DNA of 64,000 nucleotides from Notamacropus eugenii (taxonomy: Eukaryota; Chordata; Mammalia; Diprotodontia; Macropodidae). A program made the position numbers and the translations under genes. Below are positions 53,106 to 63,870 of this stretch, piece by piece; position 1 is the stretch's first letter, and every line of letters starts with the position of its first letter. The stretch lies in the NCBI RefSeq assembly GCF_028372415.1, contig NC_092879.1, forward strand, positions 96,973,067-97,037,066. Reading direction: 5' to 3'. Under the pieces are notes generated by a model. That model was given only the letters and a program-made list of their open reading frames with translations. It was not told where the DNA came from and ran no database searches.

Positions 53106-53260
53106 GTGGTAGAGTGAAGGGCTCTGGGTGGAAGGGGCGTCTAGAGCCATGAGTTTGAATCCCACCAGGTACTTCCTTGCTGTGGGACATTGGACAAGTC
53201 ATCCACCCACCTTATGCCTCAGTTTCCTCATCCTGTACCCTGGGAATGTTTCATACTTCT
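53106..53260 (+). repeat. MIR-family SINE fragment, sense
   Basis: Words gagtttgaatcccaccaggt, gacattggacaagtcatcca and tgcctcagtttcctcatcct are the MIR core in sense orientation. Confidence 0.75.
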
Positions 53261-54090
53261 CACATTTGCCTTCAAGGAGTTGTGCTGGGAGGTTTAAACT
53301 AGCCAGTGCCCAAGCTGTGAGTGTCCAGCCCTGACTAACCAGGCAGCCTCCCTCATTCCAGAAGCTAGGACCACATCAGGTTAGGCTTGTGGCACCCATT
53401 TAGGGGACACACATTTGGAAGGCTCAGCTATGCTCTTGTCCAGTCTCCTCGAACAGCACCCTCATCAGGTTGCTATAAAGTAGTTTGAAATTGGATTTGG
53501 GGCAAAGGAGAGGTGGGGAGGGGCTCTTCACCTCTCTGTTATTTTTAGGACATCACTAAGACCATGACCATGGTTGTGGTCCCAGCCCAGCTCTGAGCCT
53601 CTGAGCCTGTTTCCCTCCCCCCACCCCCCCCTCCACCCCTCCACCCCCCGGCCCCAAGATATGTCCGATTGCCTTTTAGAGTTTTTCTTTGCTTGACTTG
53701 GGGGAGGGGAGGGGGAAGGGGAGGGCTGGCACACAAGCAGGCAGGGGAAAGGGGAGGTTATTGGGTGCCAATTTTAAAGGGTATAGCATTTCAGATCAGC
53801 TGGAAGAGAAGAGTTGGACTGACCAAATTGTGCATTTTCTAGGCAGCCTGGGACTCATTAATGGCCAGGTGCTTCTATGGAGTGGTTCCTTCCATTTCCA
53901 GCTGCTAACTCCTATTTTCAGCCCAAATCCAGAGCCTTGTATTCCATGCCTGTTGGGTGACCTCAACTACCATTTTCTGTACCTCTACTTTCCACAGACC
54001 TCTTTCTTTGGAGAAGTTACAGTATCAGTGGGAAGGTTCCTAGATTGGGGAGGGGGGGAGGGCATGGAAAGAATGCTAGGAGGGCATTTA
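53261..54090. other. Intronic or intergenic single-copy sequence
   Basis: No repeat or exon recognised. C-rich runs occur at about 53617-53655. The plus frame at 53689-54096 (135 codons) has no splice support. Confidence 0.4.
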
Positions 54091-54175
54091 ATATGATTTC
54101 CTCATTTTACAGAGAAAAATACTGAGGCCCACAAACAGGGCAAGACTTAACCAAGGTCACACTTCAGTGAATGAC
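54091..54175 (-). repeat. MIR SINE fragment, antisense
   Basis: Words cctcattttacagagaaaaa, tactgaggcccacaaacagg and accaaggtcacacttcagtg fit the reversed core. Confidence 0.6.
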
Positions 54176-54307
54176 GATTCTTGGTTACATGATCCAAATA
54201 TGACATTCGAAGCCCCAGTGGAGAAAGTAACTGTTTTCTTTGAAGTGCATTCTCCGTATTGCTCAAACATGCTCTGGGCATGAGCCCATGAGAGCAGGGG
54301 TGTGAAC

Positions 54308-54353
54308 ACACACACACACGTGCACACACACATATATATACACACACACACAC
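54308..54353. repeat. (AC)n microsatellite, impure
   Basis: acacac units with gtgc and tatata interruptions over about 46 bases. Confidence 0.93.
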
Positions 54354-55445
54354 TTAAAAGAGCTCTGATTTAATACACAGGAAGGCACTGATTCCAACCC
54401 TTCATGCAGTTTTTTGTCTTTGTTTAAAAAAAACCAAAACCTGTCCTTTAGTGTAGAGACTAGTGTAGATACTCAGAGCATTGCCTGAGAGGTAGGAAAA
54501 AAAAGTGACCTGAGTGTGTCAGTGTGAGGACTAGAACCCAGGACTGAAGGACTCTAAGGAAATCTCTCCATCCATTAGGAAACACGGTCGTTTTTCCCAC
54601 CTTCATTTCCTTAAATCTTTTGAAGACTTTCTACCTAACAGGTTGAAAATATCCCTTGTACCCTTTGAGTGTTGGGAGTATCTTGTGTTGCCCAGGTCTG
54701 TGGGATGACGCATGGAACTATTTCAACTTTTGACATCTTGTTTTTCTATTCTGCAGAGTTGAAGTTTTTTAAACAAAACCTAGTTGAAAATTTGGCGGGG
54801 AATGCTGTCTTTGAGGTTGGGGACTTTTTAAAGACTAAGATAGAAAATTCTTTTTTCTAGAATGGGATGAGCCCTCCCTGAGCCCAAAGGCAGGGGCATG
54901 GCCTAGCTGACCTCTTGATCCCGGACACATCAGCCTCTGTGCTTCCTTGCAGGGTCTGCTCATCCTTTAAAAGGGTGGCTTTATAATTCCTCAGCCCTTT
55001 CTTTCTGTCATTCCTCCACTTAGGAATGAGGCTTAGGGAAAAGTCCAGCTTTTGAAGGCATTCCCCCTGCCCCACCCCAATTTGGATGCAAGATGAGTTT
55101 CTCACATTTTTCCTTCCCCTTGGGTCTCTTCAGTTTCTCCCCAAGATCTGCAGTTCTGTGTCAAGGAGGGGGAGGCCGATCTTGAGGAGATGCAGAGAAA
55201 TGCTTGCAGCCAGGTACCTTCCTCCATGGCGACTGAGCATTTGGAATGCACCCATCGAACCCAGTTGAAACCCATGGGAGTGATGGGGGGGGGGAGGTCT
55301 TTTAGAATGGTGACTGGGCAAATGTACCCAGGCTGCTGGGGCTGAGCATCTTCCCTCCCCCCCCTCATTCAGCTGCTGCCAAACAAGTGACTTGCTAAGT
55401 TACAAGGAGTTCCTGTCTGTTCTGAATGGAGGGTTCTCCCCCTTC
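54354..55445. other. Intronic or intergenic single-copy sequence
   Basis: About 1.1 kb with no recognised repeat, exon or RNA gene. Opposing frames near 55086-55368 are shadows. Confidence 0.4.
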
Positions 55446-55450
55446 TAACT

Positions 55451-55481
55451 GGTGTGTGTGTGTGTTTGTGTGTGTTTGTGT

Positions 55482-55515
<34 letters not shown>

Positions 55516-55516
55516 T
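55451..55516. repeat. (TG)n microsatellite
   Basis: About thirty TG units with TT and TA interruptions in the first half. The pure second half is likely polymorphic. Confidence 0.97.
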
Positions 55517-55734
55517 CCACCTTTGGCTCCGTTTCTTTTGCTTTCTGAATGTCTCTGAAATCAAGGGCTTCTTTCTCCACTCAGAGGTGCACGTTTCTCC
55601 CCCAAGGTCATCATGATGACCAAGTGAGAGGGTCTGGGTGAAAAGCGTTTGACAAACTTCTGAGTGCCTCTATATGTAGAGGGTTCTGTTATTGTTGGAA
55701 GAGTCAAATAACCAGGGTGGCCACAGGGTCAATG

Positions 55735-55860
55735 ACCAGAGCAGCTGGATGTCCTAGGTTTGAATCCCACCTCAGGTGCTTAACTCAGTCTCAGTTTCCT
55801 CATCTGTAAAATGGAGATCTATCTCCCTGGGCTGTCCTAAGGGTCAGATGAGGCAATGTC
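55735..55860 (+). repeat. MIR SINE fragment, sense
   Basis: Words cctaggtttgaatcccacct, cagtctcagtttcctcatct and gtaaaatggagatct match the MIR core. Confidence 0.75.
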
Positions 55861-56059
55861 AACTTTCTAGTCCTACTATTGAGGCCTCGAAGCAGTCCCC
55901 TCCCCCACCCATTCCTATTGATTCCTCTGTACCCTGAGAGAGGAGGAGAGCCATCTCCCTTGTCTGCTTCCCTCCCCCTTATGTTTTGGTGAAGATGAAT
56001 ACTGTAGACAGGCTAAAGTGAAGCCCATAGTACACTAGTGGGAGTGGGCCTTTGTGTGG

Positions 56060-56290
56060 AGGGGCCCTCGAGATGCCCCAACTCACCATTGAGGGGCCCC
56101 TGGCTTTGGGGAAGAATACACTGGGGCTTTGTCTAAAATAACCAGCTCCCTTTGAAAGAGCCTTGCTTTACACCAATTCAATTAAGCAGCAGCAGCAGCA
56201 GCCGCTGCCGCCACCGCCGCCAAAATGCTGCCTTTTCAGGGCCACATCTGGTATTGGGGGCCTACTTGGCAAAATTAGCAGCAGCCTAAA
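56060..56290. promoter_or_regulatory. Repeat-free block with (GCA)n/(CCG)n; candidate intronic enhancer
   Basis: The block runs from ctcgagatgccccaactcac to ggcaaaattagcagcagcc and includes a mixed GCA-GCC-GCC trinucleotide run at 56186-56221 next to attcaattaag. Its texture suggests a conserved element about 3.7 kb into the putative intron. Conservation was not tested. Confidence 0.3.
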
Positions 56291-56984
56291 GGCTCTGGTC
56301 TAGGTGACCCAGCAAGATCCTGAGGCAAGCCTGCCACTCCCAAGTCAGGAACAAATGACCTTTGCTCCAGGGGTTCCCTGTGAGGGGAAACTGTGATGGC
56401 TCCCTGACCTTTTCTGGGAAGAAAAGAGACTCCATAGGTTGAGTGATTGAGAGCTGGGAGAAGCAGGGGAGGCTGTGAGGGAGGGGGGCACATGGCAGGG
56501 CTGCTGTGTTCCTTCTTCATAGAGGCCAGAGCATTGGGGTTCTAGCACTTCTGAGCCGACGTTCTTCCCCACGTTTTTACAGGGAGTGCAGGGTTTTGTG
56601 CCCACTGCAACAGAAGGACACCTCATTAGGCAATTACTGCCATGGATTCCCTATGTGACCTTGGACAAATCCCTTCCCCTTCCACAGCCTCAGTTTCTTC
56701 CTCTGTCAAAAGAAGGAGTTGGGATAGGCAACCTCGGAGCATCCCATTCTGAGCTCCTCCCTACCCTTCCCGTATGGGCCTCAAATTCCTGCTCTTGCAG
56801 TGTGAGGCTCGCTGGGAGTCTGGAAAAGAAGATGGGGTGGGGGAGGGGGGAAGAAGAGGGAGGGGGCAACGGAGGAAATGCTCCACCACCTCTCTCCTAG
56901 GCTGGCTGTCTCGGACAAGGATTAGGTTTGGTCTGTCTGACCCCAGAGGGAAAAACTGAGAGAGGAAGGGGAAGCTGGCTGTGA
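56291..56984. other. Intronic sequence with a small SINE piece
   Basis: 56645-56715 is a sense MIR fragment (gtgaccttggacaaatccct, cctcagtttcttcctctgtc). The rest, including the minus frames at 56275-56626, has no gene-like signals. Confidence 0.45.
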
Positions 56985-57240
56985 ATCAGTGAGCATTTAT
57001 TAAATGTTGCTTACTGTGTGCCTGGCACATTGGTACGTGCTGGAGAAACAGAAAAAGCACAGACTGGCCCCTGACCTCTGGGAGCTCATGCTGGACCGGA
57101 GGGGACATGTATACCTAGAGATCCAGGGATCCAGAGGGCATAGATGTAAGGTAACCTCAGAAGGGAAGGCTCCAGCAGCTGGGGCTGAGGAGTGGAGGGA
57201 GACGGAGACAGACAGTCAAATTTAGGCTTGCTGTCAGGAA
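56985..57240 (-). mobile_element. L2 LINE 3' end, antisense
   Basis: Words gtgagcatttattaaatgtt, tactgtgtgcctggcacatt and ctgacctctgggagctcatg are the reverse complement of the L2 terminus and adjoining sequence. Confidence 0.7.
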
Positions 57241-57553
57241 AGTCTTCCTAATGCTGAGGGCTAGCCCAGAGTGGACGGGGCTGCCTACGAAGGAAATTCA
57301 GTTTCTCCTCTCTCCTCCATTTGTCTGGCCTATAGTGAAGGGACTGCTTCAGATCTGGCTTGGACTAGGTCGTTTCTGAGGCCCCTTGGGGTTCACACTC
57401 CGTGCCTCCATGGGGGTGGCCTTTTGCCAGCTGGTTTTCTGCTCGGGCCTCATGTGCTTTCCTGGGGTGGCCATTTAGGTGGAAAGGTAAAGCCTGGGGG
57501 AGATGGATGCTAATGATATTCCCTTTAATGCCTGTGCGTTCATTGCCTTTCAG

Positions 57554-57679
57554 TATCAGGTCTCTGAGGAGGCCTCCCTGTGCATGTGTGTGCCCGTGAC
57601 GTGGGCCCAGTGCATCCTGTGTGGGATCTTGTGCGGCGGTGGTGTGTTCCGGGAGTGCTGACAGAGCGTTGGAGCTTTG
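57554..57679 (+). other. Weak candidate exon (non-coding or coding unknown)
   Basis: Bounded by an acceptor cattgcctttcag and a donor CTTTG|GTGAGT, 126 bases long, with scattered CpG (acgtgggcc, gcggcggtgg). One frame is open for 34 codons then stops (GVFREC*), so at best it is 5' UTR or a terminal exon. Chance matches are likely at this score. Confidence 0.2.
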
Positions 57680-58106
57680 GTGAGTTGGCCCCACTGCATT
57701 CTCTGCCTTTGAGGATGCTTATGTACCCGCCAGGCCATCGTTTTCTAGTTGCCCCACAGGGAAAGGCAAGGTTTGCGGTTTGCTCCTAAATCATCCGGCA
57801 GTGCTGCTTAGGGCAGGGTGTCATGACACCCTGTAAAGACAACCTCAGCCTGGGTGTGCCAGGAATGCTTCGGGAATGAGGGAGGCCCAGGAGGGAGGAG
57901 GGGGGGGGTGGGAAACACAAATCACTTTCTTTAATGACCTTGAGAATAATGGGACCTGTCGAAATGAGATTTAGCTACAGGAAAGAGACAAAGAACGGGA
58001 AAAGCACTTGGGCAAGCTTGGCAGGTACTAAGGGCCTCGAATCAGGGACCTCTGGGAGGGGAGGTTCAAGGCCGATTTGCCGTTGCCGCTCTTTGCTGCT
58101 TTTCAG

Positions 58107-58235
58107 GAATGAGCTTTTTTCTGGGATTCTGGCAGAGAGCCTGGGCTTGTGGTTGTGTGCTTGGGAGGTTGGGGCAGAGGGCAGCTGGCAGGGAGGCCTG
58201 CCTCCATGGATCAGGACATACCTGAGCTGCGAAAG
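58107..58235 (+). other. Candidate exon with start codon (MDQDIPELRK)
   Basis: An acceptor tttgctgcttttcag precedes 58107, and a donor GCGAAAG|GTAAAG follows 58235. ATG at 58206 in the context gcctccATGG begins ten codons, MDQDIPELRK, that end exactly at the donor in phase 0. An in-frame TGA lies at 58110, so the ATG would be the true start on this exon. It would fit a gene whose 5' UTR begins in the 51-52.5 kb island. I do not recognise the protein. Confidence 0.27.
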
Positions 58236-58499
58236 GTAAAGTTGCTGTGACTGGGCTACCTGGGATTGGCTGAAGGGAGGAATGATGGGAGGAGCTTCCA
58301 GTGAGTGATGGAGTTTACCATCTTCAGCCTGGTGAGTGAGTGACCTGTCCCATCCAGGGCTAAGCCCTTGGCTTGGTTGGCTGGGTTGCCAGGCCTTCTG
58401 GGAACTCCTGACAGACTGGCACCCACTTCTAGCTATGGCTGAATAAAACCTCCATAGCAGTGAATTCTGGGATTGCCTTGCTGGAATGGGATGACCAGG

Positions 58500-58690
58500 A
58501 CTCTGAGGTTTTGGGGAGAGTCTTGGACTCTGAAATATGAGGTCTTCAGTTCCAATCCCTGCTCTGTCAGTTGCCGCCTATATGACCTTTGGCAAGTGGC
58601 TTCATTACCCTGGGCCTCAGTTTCTTGCTCTGAAAAGGATCCCATTCTCTAAGGTCTTTTACATCTCTAACTCTAGGATCTCATGGTCAT
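58500..58690 (+). repeat. MIR-family SINE, sense
   Basis: Words gtcttggactctgaaatatg, tatatgacctttggcaagtg and gggcctcagtttcttgctct follow the MIR order. Confidence 0.78.
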
Positions 58691-58714
58691 TAGAGTAGAT
58701 AAGCTTACAGAGTG

Positions 58715-58915
58715 CAGACCTAGAGGCAGCTACATGTAGGCCAATGAGTCAAGCACTAGGTTTGGAGTCAAGACGACCTGAGTTCAAATCTTTCCCCAGA
58801 TACTTATTATAACTGTGTGATCCTGGACAACTCACTCAACCTTTCTCAGTCTCAGTGTCTCCATCTGTAAAATGAGGACAATAATAGCCCCTACAACTGG
58901 GTCCCAGTTAGTGCA
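58715..58915 (+). mobile_element. MIR/CORE-SINE, sense
   Basis: The head is aggcagctacatgtaggcca. Then come gtttggagtcaagacgacct, gagttcaaatctttccccag, ctgtgtgatcctggacaact and ctccatctgtaaaatgagga. The 3' end is truncated. Confidence 0.88.
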
Positions 58916-59435
58916 AATAATGATCATATGCTTTCAAATTCACACTATTCAAAGTTAAAATTTTTATAAAATATGGCATTTGGTTGTAGCCCAATAGAAA
59001 AGTGCAGTGGGAATTCAAGTGACCTGTTTGGGTGGAGGATTGAGAAAGACAGTAAATGGAATGTTTATAAATGGGAGCTATTATTTAAAAAAATATCTGC
59101 AAAGCCATTCCTTTGACATTGCTAGCTTTGAGATGGTGACTTGTCATCAACTCAGAAAGTGTTAATGTGGGGACTGGGCAGCATTTGAAGGTACATTCCC
59201 AAAGCCACCCTGATTTGCTATGTGGCCTGGGGTGACTCAAGTTCTCTGGGCCTGGCTTGCTCTTCTATGAAAAAAGAATGGGAAGGATTCATAGAGATTC
59301 TGAGGCTTCCAACAATCTGGGCCTCCATGTCCTCCTCTGGAAGAAGTACTTCTAAGATCTCCCTCTGAATCTATGATTCTTGATACACATCAGACTTAGT
59401 GATCTAGTGAAAAGGCTTTTAATAAAAAAAAATTG
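58916..59435. other. Intronic sequence with a faint SINE
   Basis: 59195-59300 (gctatgtggcctggggtgac) is a weak sense MIR remnant. Nothing else is recognised. Confidence 0.4.
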
Positions 59436-59439
59436 GATT

Positions 59440-59605
59440 GTAAATTTAGAGCCAGATCTCTGAGGTTTGTGAGCCCCACTCTCCCATTTTCCGGAGGAAA
59501 ACACTGAGGCTGACAGAGGAATGTGAGTTACCCACAGTCACACTGGTGGCTGGAATTCTAACCCAGTCCCCCTGATCCCCCATTCAGCCTTACCACCTAC
59601 TATCG
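59440..59605 (-). repeat. MIR-family SINE fragment, antisense
   Basis: Words ccattttccggaggaaaaca, gagttacccacagtcacact and ctggaattctaacccagtcc match the reversed SINE. Confidence 0.68.
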
Positions 59606-61193
59606 TAGGGTGTCTTTTTAATGAAGTTGGCTTTTCTTCTGATCCTTCACCCCTTTCTTCTAGCTGATGTGCAATGCCCTGTGGCAGTCTGTAGCCAAAA
59701 GTGATGGTAGGTAGGATTGTCCAGCCCTGCTCTCTTGCCTAGCCCCTCCCCGCCCCCTCCCTCACAAGCAGGGGCTGTGAGGCCTCATCCCTTTAGGTGA
59801 ATATCTTGCTTGATCCACAGGAGAGCTCCTTAAGAAACATCTTGCAGAGCAGTGAGGACTGGAATGTGCCCAATGAAGGTTTTAAAGCTTTTCAGCCTTG
59901 TCCAAAAGATTAAAGAAAGGGTGTGGGGGAAGGGAGATTCGCTAAGGGTGGCGGGGAGGGGCAAAAGTCAAGCTTTTAGAGGAAGATTTGCCTTATGTCA
60001 CCTATTGATGGTAGCCAGGAACTGAGGCCTGCCTCACCACAACTGGCTTTTATCAGGGCTACCAGGAGCACACGCATTGCCATGCATGGCAAGCCGTCAA
60101 GGTGGACAAACCGAGAAGGAGGATTGGGTGTCTGTGCACCCCACTCTACCCACCCCACCCCCACCCCAGCATCTGGCCCACTCCCTGACTGCCATTCTTA
60201 CACAACCCCCTGCCCCGAGAGCATGGAGCTTGACCCCCCCCCCCAACCCCAGTAAGGACAAATGATGCGCCAGAAGCAGTTTGCTCACTTTTCCTAAGGT
60301 CGCTAAGGCTGAGGCACGGAGAGGTGTTCCCCCAAAGCCCGTCTTCCCTGCACATGGTCCTCATTATCCCAGAGGCCTGGACTCCATCAGAGAAGGAGCC
60401 GAGAAACCCCAGGCCTTGGGGTGAGGGAGGAGAACATGTTTGGCATATTTGTGGGGAGGGGGTTGCTGACATCACAGAATGTAGTGGGATGAGTATTCCC
60501 AGGGACAGCGGTGAGACAGCCGAGGTTCTGGGGGTGCTCTGATTGTTTCCTTCCTTCTTTGCTTTCTTTAAAAAGACAGGAAAGAGACCATACAAATGTT
60601 GGCCAGGTCGGACACACTTTTCTGAAATTGTTTGGGGAGAGTCAAGTCTGAGACTGGCCCTTAGAAAACTCTGATGTGCCCTGCCCCCTTCCAATCCACT
60701 CAACTCCACTCATTTGGGCTATTTCCAAAGAGTAGAAATTTGTACTGAATTAGTGAGATTCCTTCTCCCCAAAGCCCAATCAAGATCTAAATCCCAGACT
60801 TGGGGGCCAGCATTGTGCCCTTGGTAGCAGAGATGAGCATGGATATATCTGTTTGGGAGAAATCTGATTTCCCTGTCATTCATTTGGCCTCTCTCTTCTG
60901 GCTTCCTTGCCCTCTCCTTCCTGGGACCTCACCGATGCCTGGTGGCTATGATGGACGGTGGCCCAGGCTGGTGGCTTGGCTGTCCAGAACACATCCAGTC
61001 AGCCACATAACATTTGAGGTTGACTCTATAAGACATTTGTGTTTCTGACCAGTCAGGTCATGGGGTGTTGGCAGCCCAATGGCAAGGTTCCTGGGCCATT
61101 GATATCCTTCTCTATATTATGGATTAGAGGGAAGGACAGTATACAGCTTGAGGTTTGTGGCCAAGGCCTGAGATGATAATTCTTGGTCTCCAG
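59606..61193. other. Intronic or intergenic single-copy sequence
   Basis: About 1.6 kb with no recognised repeat. The minus frame at 60146-60709 (187 codons) is the longest non-low-complexity frame here, but it has no domain or splice pattern I recognise. It overlaps plus frames at 59995-60255. Confidence 0.4.
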
Positions 61194-61280
61194 GTCCTTT
61201 TGGTGCTTTCCCGGATCAAGCAGGTGTTGGGATTCTTTGAGAGAGGAGAATGTTGGCTGAAAGATTTCCCTGTGCTTGAG
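61194..61280 (+). other. Weak candidate coding exon
   Basis: An acceptor-like ttcttggtctccag precedes 61194, and GCTTGAG|GTGATT follows 61280. The 87-base span is phase 0 and open, reading VLLVLSRIKQVLGFFERGE.... Its phase is compatible with the candidate start exon at 58107. Unrecognised; may be chance. Confidence 0.13.
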
Positions 61281-61449
61281 GTGATTTCCGCCCAAGCTTC
61301 CCTGGGCAGGCCAAAGAGCCTGTGGAGTTGGATCAGGACAGGTAGTGGCAGGAAGGAAGGGAAGGGGTGGGAGGAACCAGTCTCCCTTTCCCTCCTCTTC
61401 TCTCCCTCCTCTCTTCTGCTCTGCCTCATCTCCTTGGGGAGTGACTCAG

Positions 61450-61553
61450 GCCCTTTGGTATGAACTTCTGGAACGCTGGCTTCCAGCCCTGCACCTGCTC
61501 CATGGCACACCTGTGCTCACCCAGTACCTGAGCCAAGGATTCAGCGTGGCAGA
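61450..61553 (+). other. Weak candidate coding exon
   Basis: After a long pyrimidine tract and gtgactcag, the frame reads ALWYELLERWLPALHLLHGT... to a donor GGCAGA|GTGAGT. The frame is open and leucine-rich like an amphipathic helix, and in phase with the candidate at 58107 or 61194. No protein family recognised. Confidence 0.15.
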
Positions 61554-61754
61554 GTGAGTCCCTGAGTGTGTGCTGAGCCTTATTCCCCCCACCACCCTGG
61601 CCCTCACTCGGCCTCGAAGGCTGTGTGCTGACCTACTCTGCTCTCCTTGGAGGCCAGCCTCTTGGGAATCCTAGGGGAAGATTTGTCTGTTTATGAAGGA
61701 CCCACAGACCAGAGCTGGGAGCCTTTGGAGTCCTGGTTCCCCACCTGTCCCACT

Positions 61755-61905
61755 TGGATAACTGAGGCAGACTCTGGTTTACAGGTAGAAATCCACCAGC
61801 CCCTTGGGTATACAGGGGACAAAACTAAGCCCAACGGGAAAGAGACTTTGCCCAAAGTTACACAAGGAACAGCATGGGGGCTTGAACCCAGCACCTCCAA
61901 ACTAA
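61755..61905 (-). repeat. MIR-family SINE fragment, antisense
   Basis: Words gactttgcccaaagttacac and ggggcttgaacccagcacct match the reversed SINE core. Confidence 0.6.
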
Positions 61906-63190
61906 GTTCTCCCTGGGTTTCAGTTGCCCTAGTTGTTAAGTAGGGAGAATGTGCCTGCCTTCTCTTCATGGGATGGATGTGAGGGAAAAATGAGCCCTGA
62001 GCCCTTCAGAAGAAAGTGGACCCTCTGAGAGTACAGTGAGCATGCATCTGGGCCTGGCCTAGCCTTGCCTCATCTAGGCTCTGTAACCTCTGGCTTCTGC
62101 CCCCTCCCCCTTCCCCCAGACTGCTGTGGCTGTGGCAAACATCTTGGGCCCAGTGCCTTTTCCCCATATGAAATGGCTGGCACCGGTACCTGGCTACATA
62201 TACCACCCACACACATTGTACTGCTCAGCTCCCACTGGACCGCTTTGAGCTGGTCTGATCTAGTCTACAGATCTTCCTCTGGCTTGAAGCAAGTGCCACT
62301 GACCATTGAAGACAGGTTCCACTTAGCCCTTTGGCAAGTAAGGTGTGCCCACAGGTGTGACTGTGCTCACTATCCTCACTCTGCTCTGGATGCTCGCACA
62401 CAGAATGTGCTTTGGAAACCCAGGGATTCTGACTTCTTTCCAGTGCTGACCTTCTATGAATTTCTACTGCAACCAGAATCCCTGGGTTCCTGGGTCACTA
62501 GAGTGCAGGGTCTTCAAGCTGCCCAACAGGGCCTTCCCAGGGCGAAATTGAGACCCAGTGGAGGGTGTGCAGTTAGGAACTTTTTCTCACCCACTTACTG
62601 TTTTTCCTAATTAGAGCCTTGGCTGTCTAGCAATTTAGGACAAGTACTTATGACTTCCCCATGGAGCCTGAATTCCACTGTGCCCTCTCCCCAGCCCCAG
62701 GGATGCCGCCCACCTCCCCTGGGCCTTGTTTCATTCCCAAGAGGCAGCAGAGCCTGCTAGGTGACAACCCTCTGGGTGGGTAATATAGGGGAACAGGGGG
62801 AGGGTGGGGCGGCTTCTTTGGAAAGGTGGACTGAGGTGCAAGCGATAGAGGATGTTCACAGAGGTCTCTTCTTTTTCTGAGAGCTGGCCAAGAGGTCATT
62901 TACTGTCTCACCTGAGATAAAGGTTGGAACAAGATGACCAGAAAGGAATAGGGGGAGGGTACCTCTTGGGGGTGTTCTGGTGACTAGGGCCTTCCCTGGG
63001 TCTAATGGACATGAGGCTTGTGCTGCTCTGCTTCTCAAGCCCACAGAGGGGCCTTCTACCACCCACTGTCCCTGTGCTTGTACTAACGAGACCTAAAAGT
63101 GCAAACAGAGACTTGGGACTAGCCTGGTGCCTTTATCTGAGTCATGGTGCTTAAGTCAAAGGAATTTTCTGGAAGATGCCAATAAGCCCT
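61906..63190. other. Intronic or intergenic single-copy sequence
   Basis: The plus frame at 62065-62610 (181 codons) is notable for length, but the acceptor/donor pair around it (62119, 62339) does not keep a frame with neighbouring candidates. No repeat was recognised. Confidence 0.4.
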
Positions 63191-63194
63191 GGCC

Positions 63195-63300
63195 CAGTGA
63201 TTCCCAACCTTGTGGACACCAAGGGCCTTGGTTTTCATGTCAGTCTGTAGACCCTTTCCATGATAACATTGAAGATTTGGAGCTGGAAAAGGCAGTGGTT
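63195..63300. mobile_element. Possible hAT-Charlie-like terminal fragment
   Basis: cagtgattcccaaccttgtgg resembles the 5' terminus of Charlie-type hAT elements (cagtggttcccaacc). I cannot find the other terminus or a target duplication. Confidence 0.3.
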
Positions 63301-63329
63301 AGGATTTAGGGGCCTCACTCAATCTTCTG

Positions 63330-63580
63330 GCCCAAGGCTTGCATTTTGCAAGATTTAGAAAGTCATTTAGTCTTACCCACTCATCTTACAAAGAAGGAAA
63401 CTGAGACCCAGAGATGGGAAGTCACTTTCCCAGAGTCACACAGGTGGTTTGTATCCAGCTTCTCTGATTCCAGTCTTTCTGCTACAACATGCTTCTCCTC
63501 TCTTGGTCTTTGTTTCCCCTTCTGTAAGATAAGGAGGTTAGTTTCTGTGATCTCTAATGTCCTTTCTGGTTCTAAGTTCT
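63330..63580. repeat. MIR SINE fragments, antisense then sense
   Basis: 63340-63450 is antisense (gaaggaaactgagacccaga, cccagagtcacacaggtggt). 63495-63580 is sense (tctttgtttccccttctgta, gtttctgtgatctctaatgt). Confidence 0.7.
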
Positions 63581-63765
63581 CTGAGATGATTTTTATTCAG
63601 ATTCTGGCCCAGGGGGAGAGAGTGATTAAACCAGGCCTGGCACCAAACCCCAGAATTGTCACTGAATCCTGGAGAAAGATAGTCAGGAGAAACCAAGACC
63701 CAGACTTGAGCTACGAGAAGGTCATTTGTCCTGTTCCCCAGAGTGAAATGAATCATGCTCATAGG
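63581..63765. other. Unassigned sequence
   Basis: Nothing recognised. Confidence 0.35.
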
Positions 63766-63870
63766 CTTGTAGATTCAGAGCTAGAAGGTCCCTCTGAGGT
63801 CATCTAATCCATCTCCCTCATTTTACAGAGCAGGAAACTGGGGCCCAAAGAGGTGAATTTTCTTGACTTC
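63766..63870 (-). repeat. MIR-family SINE fragment, antisense
   Basis: Words agagctagaaggtccctctg, aggtcatctaatccatctcc and cattttacagagcaggaaac match the reversed SINE start. Confidence 0.78.

Noticed and set aside
60146..60709. 187-codon minus-strand frame
   Set aside because: No splice sites, no domain, and overlapping plus-strand frames of similar quality.
62065..62610. 181-codon plus-strand frame with acceptor near 62119 and donor near 62339
   Set aside because: Joining from the 61450 candidate gives an early stop, no family is recognised, and no conserved start exists; kept only as unassigned sequence.
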